This document shows, piece after piece, positions 8,380-16,609 of a stretch of 64,000 bases of DNA. Made by a program: the position numbers and the translations under genes. The notes below the pieces were generated by a model that worked only from the letters and a program-made list of their open reading frames with translations, ran no database searches and was not told where the DNA came from. Source of the stretch: Pseudoduganella flava (lineage in GTDB: Bacteria > Pseudomonadota > Gammaproteobacteria > Burkholderiales > Burkholderiaceae_D); assembly GCF_007830495.1 (NCBI RefSeq), contig NZ_VLKW01000007.1, positions 124,001 through 188,000 on the forward strand. The letters run 5' to 3'. Within the stretch, counting starts at the first letter, position 1. The number at the start of each line of letters is the position of its first letter.

Positions 8380-11300
8380 TGGCCGACGACACCACTACCG
8401 AAGACAACGCACCGCAGCCGCTGCCGAAGAAGGAGCGGCGCTGGCTGCGCCGCACGCTGATCGGTGCCGGCGTTACCGTTGTCGTGCTGGGCGGCGCCGT
8501 GTGGCTGCTCGGGCGCGAAACCACGCTGCAGCAGATCGCCGAGCGCGTGGCGCGCGCCAGCGGCGGCGCGATCGCGATTACCGGCGTCACGGGCTCGCTG
8601 TATGACCACATGCACATCGGCCGCCTCGTCTTCAAGGGCAAGACGAGCACGATCACGGCCGACAATATCGACATCGACTGGTCGCCGCTGCAGTTCTTCT
8701 CGTCCGGGATCGAGATCGACAAGCTGCGCGTCGCGTCCGTGCTGGTGCGCACCACGGCGAAGGACGAGGAACCGCTGACCATGCCCGCCTCGCTGGCGCC
8801 GCCGTTCCGCATCGCCGTTGCCGACGGGCGCCTGGCCAAGCTGACGATGGTCAGCCTGGAAGGCACAAGGAACGACATCGACGACGTGCGCGTGCGCCTG
8901 TATGGCGACAAGACCCGCTGGCAGCTGCAAAGCGCCAGCGCCATCACGCCGATCGGCCGCGTGAATGCGGATGGCACGATCGGGGCGCAAAAGCCGTACA
9001 AGCTGGAAGCAAAGGCCGCGCTGACCGAAGTGCACATCGCCCCCGGCCAGCCGGCCGCGCAGCTGACGGCGGCGGCCACCGGCAACCTGTCGCTGCTGAC
9101 ATTGGCGATCAAGGGCACGTCCAGCAATGCGAACGGCGACGGCGTCGTCACGCTGGCGCCGTTCGAGAAGATTCCGTTGAAGACGGCCGACCTGCGCGCG
9201 CACGGCGTCGACCCGTCGCGCTTCCAGTCCGCGTGGCCGAAGGCGAGCCTGGACATGAGAGTCAAGGCGGACATCGGCACAGAACAGAAGGTGGGCGGGA
9301 TCGTCGAACTGCTCAACACCGCGGAAGCGGGCCCGCTCGACCAGGGCCGCCTGCCGTTGAAGGCCGTCACCGCCCGCCTGGGCGGCACCTTGACCGTGGC
9401 CACGCTGGACAACCTGCTGATCGACCTGGGCGCCGCCGGCCGCTTCACCGGCGCCGGCCGCATCGCACGCACGGGCCCCGAGGGGGGCATCGAAACGGCC
9501 GACCTGCGCCTGCACACGGACCGCATCGACCTGTCGGCGATCCACGGCGCGGCCAAGCCCACGGCGATCGCCGGCGACGTATCGGCCAAAAGCACCGGTA
9601 CGACGCAGACGTTCGACGTGGCACTGGCCGAACGCAATGTGCGCCTGGATGCGCACGCGAAGCTGGTCGACACGCTCGTCACGATCGACCGCGCGCGGCT
9701 GCAGGCGGGCCGCGGCAGCATCGGCATCACGGGCCAGGCCAGCCTGAAGGACGACAAGGCCTTCAAGGCGGCAGCCACCGTCGATCACTTCGACCCATCC
9801 GCGCTGGGCGCGTTCCCACAGGCGGACCTGAACGCGGCCGCCAACGTGGCCGGCAAGCTGGCGCCGGCCTGGCAGGCCGCCGTCGACTTCACGATCCGCC
9901 CAAGCCGCTTCGCCGGCCAGAGCCTCACCGGCGGCGGCAAGCTCAATGCGAACGCGCAGCACCTGACGGGCATCGCGGCCAATGTGGCGATGGGCCAGAA
10001 CACGGTGACGGCCAGCGGCGACTTCGGCCTGCCGGCCGAAAAGCTGAACTGGAAGCTCGATGCGAAGCAGCTTTCCGCCTTGCGTGCCGACCTGGCCGGC
10101 GCGGTGGCGGCCAGCGGCGTCGCGACGGGCGGTTACGCTGCGCCGCGCACCAGCTTCGACGTCGATGCGCGCGGCCTCGGCATGACGGGCGCGAAGGTGC
10201 GCGCGCTGGACAGCGTGATCCGTGCCTCCGGCCAGTTCGCGCTGGCCGGCAAGGACAAGCAGCCGGAAGTGATCGCCTCCGGCAGCCTGCGCCGCGTAAA
10301 CCCGGCCGCGTTCGCGGCGTCGGCACCGGCCGGCAACCTGAATGCGACGTTCTCCGGCAATGCGCGGCTGGCCGCCGACTGGCGCGCCAACGTCAACCTG
10401 GACCTGGCGCCGTCGACCCTGGTGAGCGCGCCACTGTCAGGCCATGCGCGGGTGGCGGCCGATCACCGCCACGTCGACAATGCCGACGTGGACCTGCGCC
10501 TGGGCTCGAACAGCCTGACGGCGCAAGGCGCGTTCGGCGCGCCGGCCGACCGGCTGAACTGGAAGCTCGACGCGCCGCAGCTCTCCAGCCTGGGCGCCGG
10601 CTTCGGCGGCGCGCTGCGCGGCACCGGCACCTTGGGCGGCACGACGGACAAGCCGCTGCTGTCGTTCGGCCTGGAAGGCACCACGCTGCGCCTGTTCACG
10701 CAGCACCAGGTGCGCGCGCTGAAGGCCACGGGCACGCTGGGTAACGTCGACGCGCTGGTGGCCGACATCGACGTGGCGGGCTACAGCTCGCCCGCGCTGA
10801 CGCTCGATCGCGCGCGCCTGCAGACGAGCGGCACGCGCGCGGCGCACGCGATCGCGCTGTCCGCCGCGAACGCCGACTTCGACGCGGCGCTGCGCATCAG
10901 GGGCGGCTGGGCCAACGACACGTGGACGGGCGCAATCGACACGCTGCAGAACCGCGGCCGCTTCGCATTGACGTTGCAGGCGCCGGCGCCGCTGGTGATC
11001 GCCGCGCCGAAAGGTGCCGGCGTATTGGGCCTCGCAAAACCGGATCGCATCGCGCTGACGAACGCCGTCGTGCGCCTGCCGGAAGGCTCGGTGCGCGTCG
11101 AGAACCTGGAGAAGAACGGGCCGCGCTGGAAGAGCCGCGGGGCTGCCGCGGGCGTGCCGGCCACCTACCTGGCACAGTTGTCCGATGCATGGCGCGGCCA
11201 CGTCGTCAGCGACATGACGGTGGGCGCGAACTGGGGTCTCGACCTGCTGTTGCCGGGCACGGGCGGCGGCGCCCCGGCACTGGACGGTTCGGTGCAGGTG

Positions 11301-12785
11301 TTCCGCGAAAAAGGCGACATCACGGTCACGGGCGGCGACAAGCCGATCCCGCTGGGCCTGACGCAGTTGCAGGCCGGCGTGAACGTCTCCGGCAATACAC
11401 TGAAGGTGACGGCGGGACTGACCGGCACGCGCGCGGGCCGCATCGCGCTGGACGCCAACGCACGGCTGCGCGACGGTCGCATTCCAGGCGACAGCCCGCT
11501 GGCCGTCAACGGCAGCCTGGACGTACCGTCGATCGCGTGGATGTCGCCGCTGGCCGGCATCGACGGATTGGAACTGGATGGCGCTCTGAAAGGGACGATC
11601 GCCGGCAGCGGCACCGTCGCCAACCCGGCACTGAACGGCGACGTGACGGGTAACGGCCTGGTGATCAACTGGGCCGAGCAAGGCGTGCGCCTGAAGAACG
11701 GCCAGTTGCAGGCGAAGGTCGCCGGCGACCAACTGACCTTGCAGAAGCTGCACCTGGAAGGCGGCGGGAAGAACGGCGGCCGCGCGGACGCCGAGGGCTG
11801 GGCGCGCCTCGCGAACAACGAGGCGACGATGCAGCTGAAGCTGACGGCCGACAAGCTCGAAGCGCTGTCGCGCCCCGACCGCACACTGGTGCTGTCCGGC
11901 TCCAGCACGCTGGTGCGCGACGCCAAGCGCTTCCAGCTGGCCGGCAAGTTCCGCGCCGACCGCGCCGACATCGAGCTGCCGGACGAGAACGCGCCGACGA
12001 TCAGCGACGACGTCGTGATCCTCGGCCGCAGCAAGCCGACGATCAAGGAGACGGCGCAATCGATGCCGCTGAACGTGGACCTGGAGGCGGACCTGGGCGA
12101 CGACTTCCGCCTGAAGGGCAAGGGCCTCGATGCGTATCTCGCGGGCGCGGTGCACGTGCGCGTGGCGGACCGCCGCGCGCCGCGCGTGAACGGCAGCATC
12201 CGCGTCGTCAGCGGCACCTATGCCGCGTACGGCCAGCGCCTGGCGATCGAACGGGGCGTGCTGAACTTCACGGGCGCCTACGACAACCCCGGCCTGAACA
12301 TCCTCGCCGTGCGCAAGCGGCCGGAAGGCTCCGAACTGTCCGAGACCAATGTGGAGGCGGGTGTCGAGGTGCGCGGCACGGCGCTGGCGCCGTCGGCCCG
12401 GCTCGTGTCGACACCATCCGTGCCGGACAGCGAGAAGCTGTCCTGGCTCGTGCTGGGGCACGGCATGGCGGACATGGCGGGTAACGAGATGGGCTTGCTC
12501 AGCACCGCGGCCGGCGCGCTGTTCGGCGGCAAAGGGGGCGGCAGCCTGGCCAACAAGGTGGGGCTGGACGAGCTGGGCGTGTCGCAGGCGAAGGGGCTGG
12601 AAAGCACCGTCGTCACGGTCGGCAAGAAGCTGTCGTCGCGCGCCTACATCAGCTTCGAGCAGGGTGCGGGCACGGCGACGTCGCTGGTCAAGCTGCGCTA
12701 CAAGCTGAACCCGCGCATCACGCTGCAGTTCCAGACTGGGACGAACAACGCGTTGGACGTGCTGTACACGTGGGCTTTCGATTAA
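8379..12785 (+). CDS. tamB: Translocation and assembly module protein TamB
   Basis: Very large inner-membrane-anchored AsmA-like protein (1468 aa). A single N-terminal membrane helix (LIGAGVTVVVLGGAVWLLG, about 27-45) is followed by more than 1,000 residues of repetitive beta-taco sequence with recurring hydrophobic and Gly/Asn positions. The C-terminal DUF490 domain (about 1,130-1,468) contains the conserved region around PSVPDSEKLSWLVLGHG and ends in WAFD. It bridges the periplasm to TamA and helps insert outer-membrane proteins and move phospholipid. The ATG overlaps the tamA stop. Confidence 0.95.
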   Translation: MADDTTTEDNAPQPLPKKERRWLRRTLIGAGVTVVVLGGAVWLLGRETTLQQIAERVARASGGAIAITGVTGSLYDHMHIGRLVFKGKTSTITADNIDIDWSPLQFFSSGIEIDKLRVASVLVRTTAKDEEPLTMPASLAPPFRIAVADGRLAKLTMVSLEGTRNDIDDVRVRLYGDKTRWQLQSASAITPIGRVNADGTIGAQKPYKLEAKAALTEVHIAPGQPAAQLTAAATGNLSLLTLAIKGTSSNANGDGVVTLAPFEKIPLKTADLRAHGVDPSRFQSAWPKASLDMRVKADIGTEQKVGGIVELLNTAEAGPLDQGRLPLKAVTARLGGTLTVATLDNLLIDLGAAGRFTGAGRIARTGPEGGIETADLRLHTDRIDLSAIHGAAKPTAIAGDVSAKSTGTTQTFDVALAERNVRLDAHAKLVDTLVTIDRARLQAGRGSIGITGQASLKDDKAFKAAATVDHFDPSALGAFPQADLNAAANVAGKLAPAWQAAVDFTIRPSRFAGQSLTGGGKLNANAQHLTGIAANVAMGQNTVTASGDFGLPAEKLNWKLDAKQLSALRADLAGAVAASGVATGGYAAPRTSFDVDARGLGMTGAKVRALDSVIRASGQFALAGKDKQPEVIASGSLRRVNPAAFAASAPAGNLNATFSGNARLAADWRANVNLDLAPSTLVSAPLSGHARVAADHRHVDNADVDLRLGSNSLTAQGAFGAPADRLNWKLDAPQLSSLGAGFGGALRGTGTLGGTTDKPLLSFGLEGTTLRLFTQHQVRALKATGTLGNVDALVADIDVAGYSSPALTLDRARLQTSGTRAAHAIALSAANADFDAALRIRGGWANDTWTGAIDTLQNRGRFALTLQAPAPLVIAAPKGAGVLGLAKPDRIALTNAVVRLPEGSVRVENLEKNGPRWKSRGAAAGVPATYLAQLSDAWRGHVVSDMTVGANWGLDLLLPGTGGGAPALDGSVQVFREKGDITVTGGDKPIPLGLTQLQAGVNVSGNTLKVTAGLTGTRAGRIALDANARLRDGRIPGDSPLAVNGSLDVPSIAWMSPLAGIDGLELDGALKGTIAGSGTVANPALNGDVTGNGLVINWAEQGVRLKNGQLQAKVAGDQLTLQKLHLEGGGKNGGRADAEGWARLANNEATMQLKLTADKLEALSRPDRTLVLSGSSTLVRDAKRFQLAGKFRADRADIELPDENAPTISDDVVILGRSKPTIKETAQSMPLNVDLEADLGDDFRLKGKGLDAYLAGAVHVRVADRRAPRVNGSIRVVSGTYAAYGQRLAIERGVLNFTGAYDNPGLNILAVRKRPEGSELSETNVEAGVEVRGTALAPSARLVSTPSVPDSEKLSWLVLGHGMADMAGNEMGLLSTAAGALFGGKGGGSLANKVGLDELGVSQAKGLESTVVTVGKKLSSRAYISFEQGAGTATSLVKLRYKLNPRITLQFQTGTNNALDVLYTWAFD

Positions 12786-12806
12786 GCGCCCAGCGCCAAT
12801 GCACGG

Positions 12807-12992
12807 TCAGTGCAGCTCCGGCTTGTGATCCGGTATCGGCTCGTCGTCTTCCTCCGGCATGTGCGTGTGGTCCGGATGGGCCGGATGCGGTTCGGTGATC
12901 GGTTCGTCGACGGGCACCGGCAGGTCCGGTGCACGGTGTGCCCGGTATGGCCGATCTCCAAGGCCCGGCACGACCGTGAATGGGCGCTCCAT
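12807..12992 (-). CDS. 61-aa Pro/His/Asp-rich orphan
   Basis: Supported mainly by a near-perfect Shine-Dalgarno (AGGAGGAACC) before the ATG at 12992. The peptide starts MERPFTVVPGLGDRP and continues with a low-complexity tail rich in Pro, His, Glu and Asp (for example HPAHPDHTHMPEEDDEP). It has no signal peptide or membrane segment. The His/Asp pattern could bind metal, but that is speculation. It is convergent with tamB (21 bp apart) and divergent from the CcdC-like gene. No family is recognised. Confidence 0.6.
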   Translation of the reverse strand: MERPFTVVPGLGDRPYRAHRAPDLPVPVDEPITEPHPAHPDHTHMPEEDDEPIPDHKPELH

Positions 12993-13084
12993 GGTTCCTC
13001 CTGTGGCGTGGACCATCACGTTATCACGCCCCCAACAAACGCGCCGCAGCGTTACAATTTACGTTTTGCCACGATAGCTCTTCC

Positions 13085-13609
13085 ATGCAACTGACCACAC
13101 TGGCTCTGCTGATCCTGATCCCGCTGCTGATCTGGCGCGTCTATTCGCGCCTGCGGCAATTCTTCGTGCGGCAGGAGTCGCTGATGTGGAAGCACTGGAC
13201 CGGCGCCGGCTTCTTCGGCATCGTGCTGCTCGCGTCGGCCATCGCGCTTCGCGAGGATGTGCTGGCGCTGTCGTCGCTGGCCGCGGGCGCGCTGGCCGGC
13301 GGTTGGCTCGGCTACTTCACGCTGAAGAAGACCCGCTTCGAGACCGTGGGCCGGCGCTACTTCTTCAAGCCATACGACCGCTTCGGCATCCTTGTCTGCA
13401 TGCTGTTCGCCGCCCGCGTGCTGCACATCGGCATCGAGCTGTACATGAATCGCCAGTCCGACTTCCCCGTGCCGATCACGCGCGAGATGGTGCTGCGCCA
13501 TCCGCTATCGTGCCTGGCGCTGGGCCTGCTGGCGGGCTACCTCGCCACGTTCTCGGCCGGCATGCTGCGCTGGCGCCGCGCCCAACCGCCACTGCCGGAG
13601 CTGGAATGA
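13085..13609 (+). CDS. Four-helix membrane protein, CcdC/DUF1453-like
   Basis: Protein of 174 aa from the ATG at 13085. Four hydrophobic segments are visible (about 2-20, 37-55, 60-78 and 150-168), with another weakly hydrophobic stretch near 105-125. The phrase KKTRFETVGRRYFFKPYDRFG, on the cytoplasmic side of the second hairpin, resembles the CcdC/DUF1453 membrane family, sometimes linked to cytochrome c maturation. The match is from memory of the pattern, so the family call is tentative. Its stop overlaps the next start (ATGA), so the two genes are translationally coupled. Confidence 0.65.
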   Translation: MQLTTLALLILIPLLIWRVYSRLRQFFVRQESLMWKHWTGAGFFGIVLLASAIALREDVLALSSLAAGALAGGWLGYFTLKKTRFETVGRRYFFKPYDRFGILVCMLFAARVLHIGIELYMNRQSDFPVPITREMVLRHPLSCLALGLLAGYLATFSAGMLRWRRAQPPLPELE

Positions 13610-14505
13610 CGGGGATCGACGTGTTGCTGCCCAACGAACCCCGCATCGCCGACGACCGCCAACGCACGCTGACCGAACGCCACCTGCTGCCGGCACTGGG
13701 GCCGCTGCGCGCGTTGTTCCTGCACCTGCGCACGCAGCTCGATCCGCAACTGGCGGCGCGCCAGAGCGTCAAGCTGGGCATGCCCTACCCGCACGGCCAG
13801 AGCCTGGAGATCGCCAGCGCGATCCAGGCAGCATTGAACAACCTCGACCCGGACACGCTGCCACCCAACGCCGCGGAAGGCATCGCCGCGCTGGTCCCGT
13901 TCCTGATGGCTGGCGGCGATGCCCGCGTGACCTGGGGCGTGCGGCACGGCGCGCAATTCCACAATGCGCTGCTGCTCGGCACACTGTACGTCGACGTGGC
14001 GCAGGATGCCGCCGCGCCGCACGCCGCGCCGGTCGCGCTGCTGCCGTTCGCCGATGCGGGCATGGTGCCGCTGCGCGACCATCGTCATTTCGCGCTGCTG
14101 GCCGGACGCTGCTGGGAGGCGCAGGTCTATCCGAACCATCTGCTGCCCGAGCTGGCGCCGTACGCGCCGCTGATCGTGCTGATCCCGGGCGCATCGCTGC
14201 GCCTCGAATCGGATGCCGCCTATATGGCCGGCCTGGCCGCCGCGGGCGGCTTCGCGTCGCCGGCTCGCGTGCTGGAAGGCGCCACGTTGCCGGAGGAAGC
14301 GTTCCGGCTGGCGGCTGGCTTGCTGCAGCAGGCGGGCATCGCCATGCCGACCGATCCGGCGGCGGGCCGCTTGCGCGCGCTTGAACTGTGCGCCCGCTAC
14401 CGGGACCAGGGCCGCCGGCCCGGCGATGCCTACCAGCGCGCCGCCCTCGAGCGGCTGGCCCACGTCAACACGCTGCTGCAACCGTTGGTGGTGTCGCGCG
14501 CCTGA
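13606..14505 (+). CDS. Uncharacterised 299-aa cytoplasmic protein
   Basis: The start at 13606 overlaps the stop of the CcdC-like gene by ATGA. The sequence is Ala/Leu-rich without signal peptide, membrane helix or recognisable catalytic motif. It begins MTGIDVLLPNEPRIADDRQRT. The segment SVKLGMPYPHGQSLEIASAIQ and two core strands (APLIVLIPGASLRLE, FHNALLLGTLYVDV) suggest an alpha/beta fold. I do not recognise a family. The coupling suggests that it works with the membrane protein encoded before it. It is convergent with the epimerase gene 18 bp away. Confidence 0.7.
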   Translation: MTGIDVLLPNEPRIADDRQRTLTERHLLPALGPLRALFLHLRTQLDPQLAARQSVKLGMPYPHGQSLEIASAIQAALNNLDPDTLPPNAAEGIAALVPFLMAGGDARVTWGVRHGAQFHNALLLGTLYVDVAQDAAAPHAAPVALLPFADAGMVPLRDHRHFALLAGRCWEAQVYPNHLLPELAPYAPLIVLIPGASLRLESDAAYMAGLAAAGGFASPARVLEGATLPEEAFRLAAGLLQQAGIAMPTDPAAGRLRALELCARYRDQGRRPGDAYQRAALERLAHVNTLLQPLVVSRA

Positions 14506-14523
14506 CGGCCGCACGCCCGGTCG

Positions 14524-15468
14524 TCACACGAGGCTGCGCAGCGCATCGGCCAACACGGGCCACGCGAAGCCAAAGCCCTCGCGCTGCAAGCGCGCCGGTG
14601 CCACGCACTGGCCTTCCAGCAGCAGGTCCGCCTGCTCCCCCAGCAGCAGCCGCACGGGCCATGCCGGCGTCGGGAAGAACGCCGGCCGGTGCAGCAAGCG
14701 TGCCGCGGTGGCGCTGAATTCGCGCTGCGTCACGCACTCCGGCGCCGTGAAATTCCAGGCGCCGTCCACCCGCTCCTGCGCGCTGCGCCGGATCAGCCAG
14801 GCCTGTGCCCGCAGCAGATCGTCCAGGTGGATCCACGACATCCGCTGCCGGCCGCCGCCCAGCGGCCCGCCGGCAAACAGCTTCACCGGCAGCAGCAGCG
14901 CCGGCAGCGCGCCACCGTGGCCGAGCACGAGGCCGAAGCGGGTCGTGGCCACCTGCACGCCATGCTGCGCCGCGCGCCCGGCCGCCGCTTCCCATTCCTG
15001 GCACAGTTGCGACATGAAGATGGGCTGCGGCGGGCTCTCTTCCGTCAGCGGCGCCGCCGCATCGCGGGGCTGCACGCCGTAATAGCCGATCGCCGAGGCG
15101 GACAACAGCAGGCGCGGCTTGTGCTGCGCGTGCCCGATCCAGTCCACCACGCGGTTCGTCAAGCCGATGCGGCTGGCGCGCAGCGCCGCGCGGCGCCTTT
15201 TCGTCCAACGTGGTCCGAGGATGCGCGCGCCGGCGAGGTTGACGATCACGTCGATGCGTTCGGATGGCGCGAGTTCGTCCATCGTCATCACGCAGCGCAC
15301 CGCGTCGCCCAACTGGCTGCGGGCACGCGCCGTGTCCCGCGTCAACGCGATCACGTGCTGGCCGTCGGCCAGCAACGCGGCGACGAGATGGCTGCCGACG
15401 AAGCCGGTGGCGCCCGTCACGAGCACCGTCTGGCCGGGAGGGCCGTAGCGCAGCGGCTCACTACTCAT
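14524..15468 (-). CDS. TIGR01777-family NAD(P)-dependent epimerase
   Basis: Atypical short-chain dehydrogenase of 314 aa. A Rossmann start VLVTGATGFVGSHLVAALLA (about 14-33) is followed by VIVNLAGARI (near 71) and LLSASAIGYYG (near 120), which are signatures of the TIGR01777/YfcH family. A C-terminal DUF1731 segment (RLLLGEQADLLLEGQ) is also present. The substrate is unknown for the family. It is the last gene of a leftward operon: its start overlaps the DCC-protein gene by 8 bp. In other bacteria such epimerases often sit near photolyase or carotenoid genes (family-context recollection), which fits the adjacent crt cluster. Confidence 0.88.
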   Translation of the reverse strand: MSSEPLRYGPPGQTVLVTGATGFVGSHLVAALLADGQHVIALTRDTARARSQLGDAVRCVMTMDELAPSERIDVIVNLAGARILGPRWTKRRRAALRASRIGLTNRVVDWIGHAQHKPRLLLSASAIGYYGVQPRDAAAPLTEESPPQPIFMSQLCQEWEAAAGRAAQHGVQVATTRFGLVLGHGGALPALLLPVKLFAGGPLGGGRQRMSWIHLDDLLRAQAWLIRRSAQERVDGAWNFTAPECVTQREFSATAARLLHRPAFFPTPAWPVRLLLGEQADLLLEGQCVAPARLQREGFGFAWPVLADALRSLV

Positions 15469-15895
15469 CGCGCCGCTCCTTCAAATACAGGCCGCCCGGG
15501 CGGCACACGGTGCCGTCGCAACGCGGCGCCGGCGCCAGGCCGAGCCAGCGCGACATCCGCTGCCGGTGCCGGGCAAAGCGCAGGTAAGCCCAGTCCAGCG
15601 CGGGCCGCAGGGCGCGCACGCGCAGCAGCAGCACGGCCCAGCCCAGGCCGACGAGCGTGTACGCGGCCTGCATGCTGTCGAGGCCCTGCAGCAGCCGGCC
15701 ATCGCGGGTGACCGCATGCAGCCGGGCATTCAATGCGGCCAGGTCGGTGCCGGGCGGGCAGTCGCGGAAGTCCGGTGCCGCGATGTCGATGAAGGCCAGC
15801 GCACCGCGCGCATCGCGCCGTTTCAGCGCAGCCGCTTCGGCCGCACAGAACGGGCAGGCGCCATCGTAGTACAGCGTCAGTTCGGGACCGTTCAT
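15461..15895 (-). CDS. DCC-family thiol-disulfide protein (DUF393)
   Basis: Protein of 144 aa with the family hallmark YYDGACPFCAAEAAALKRRD at residues 9-28, a CxxC pair preceded by Asp. The middle contains DSMQAAYTLVGLGWAVLLLRV, the second conserved block. Members are predicted thiol-disulfide oxidoreductases with a thioredoxin-like fold, but substrates are not known. It overlaps the GbsR-type regulator gene by ATGA upstream and the epimerase gene by 8 bp downstream, so the three are one translationally coupled unit. Confidence 0.87.
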   Translation of the reverse strand: MNGPELTLYYDGACPFCAAEAAALKRRDARGALAFIDIAAPDFRDCPPGTDLAALNARLHAVTRDGRLLQGLDSMQAAYTLVGLGWAVLLLRVRALRPALDWAYLRFARHRQRMSRWLGLAPAPRCDGTVCRPGGLYLKERRDE

Positions 15896-16431
15896 GCTTG
15901 CTCCTTGTCAGTTCCGAGCAGCCGCGCCACCTTGCCGCCCATGGTGAGGAAACGCTTCAGCGTGGCCGGCTGAAGGTGCTTGTAGTCGTCGTAGCTCGCC
16001 GCCAGCATCTCAAGGAAGCCCAGCACGTCGGCCATCTTGCGGCGCGTGGCCTCCTCCATGTGGCGGTCGTCCTCCGCCTCGATCGCGCATTCGCGCAGCA
16101 GGGACAATGTCGGGTCGATCTCGCGGCGCTTGCGCTCCTCGACGATGACGCGAAAGATCTCCCACACGTCCTGCAGCGCGACAAAGTGGTCGCGGCGGTC
16201 ACCCAGCACGTGCGTCACCTTCACGAGGCCCCAGCTTTGCAGCTCCTTCAGGCTATTGCTGACGTTCGAGCGCGCCACGTTCAACGTCTCGGCGATGTGC
16301 TCCGCGTGCAGCGGCGCATTGGCAAGAAACAGCAGCGCGTGGATCTGCGCGACCGTGCGGTTGACGCCCCAGCGGGTACCCATCTCGCCCCAGTGCAGGA
16401 TGTATTTCTGTTCGGTCGGACTCAGAGGCAT
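15892..16431 (-). CDS. GbsR/MarR-type winged-helix regulator
   Basis: Protein of 179 aa. The winged helix spans about residues 25-95 (AEHIAETLNVARSNVSNSLK is the recognition region, GDRRDHFVAL the wing). The leading phrase TEQKYILHWGEMGTRWGVNRT is characteristic of the GbsR subgroup of MarR proteins. The C-terminal helices probably dimerise or bind a ligand. It heads the leftward operon with the DCC protein and epimerase, and it diverges from the carotenoid cluster. A perfect palindrome and a strong promoter lie just upstream, which suggests autoregulation and possibly control of crtE. Confidence 0.88.
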   Translation of the reverse strand: MPLSPTEQKYILHWGEMGTRWGVNRTVAQIHALLFLANAPLHAEHIAETLNVARSNVSNSLKELQSWGLVKVTHVLGDRRDHFVALQDVWEIFRVIVEERKRREIDPTLSLLRECAIEAEDDRHMEEATRRKMADVLGFLEMLAASYDDYKHLQPATLKRFLTMGGKVARLLGTDKEQA

Positions 16432-16445
16432 ACTCGTTTTCTCTC

Positions 16446-16465
16446 ATTTCTGTCGTTACAGAAAT
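16446..16465. promoter_or_regulatory. Perfect palindrome, predicted operator of the GbsR-type regulator
   Basis: ATTTCTGT-CGTT-ACAGAAAT: perfect 8-bp arms with a 4-nt spacer, 15 bp before the regulator's start codon. It directly abuts the -10 hexamer of the leftward promoter, so a bound dimer would block that promoter. It is also in the shared region upstream of crtE. Operator identity is inferred from position and symmetry. Confidence 0.65.
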
Positions 16466-16492
16466 TAAAGACCAAATGCGATGCGAAGTCAA
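16464..16492 (-). promoter_or_regulatory. Sigma-70 promoter of the gbsR-type operon
   Basis: Read leftward: TTGACT (complement of 16487-16492), a 17-bp spacer, then TTTAAT (complement of 16464-16469). Each hexamer has one mismatch to consensus and the spacing is ideal. The palindrome starts at the downstream edge of the -10. Confidence 0.7.
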
Positions 16493-16609
16493 TGGCGCGC
16501 TTTTGACCCGGAAAAATTTGTCCAGGACGGGCGCACGATTGAACACGTGCCGGTTTTACATGCTTATTTCGCTATCATGGCCAGCCAGGACCCCGACGGA
16601 AGGAAAGCC

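Noticed and set aside
10437..12461. Long leftward open frame inside tamB
   Set aside because: Composition is that of an antisense GC shadow; tamB on the plus strand has its N-terminal helix and DUF490 domain.
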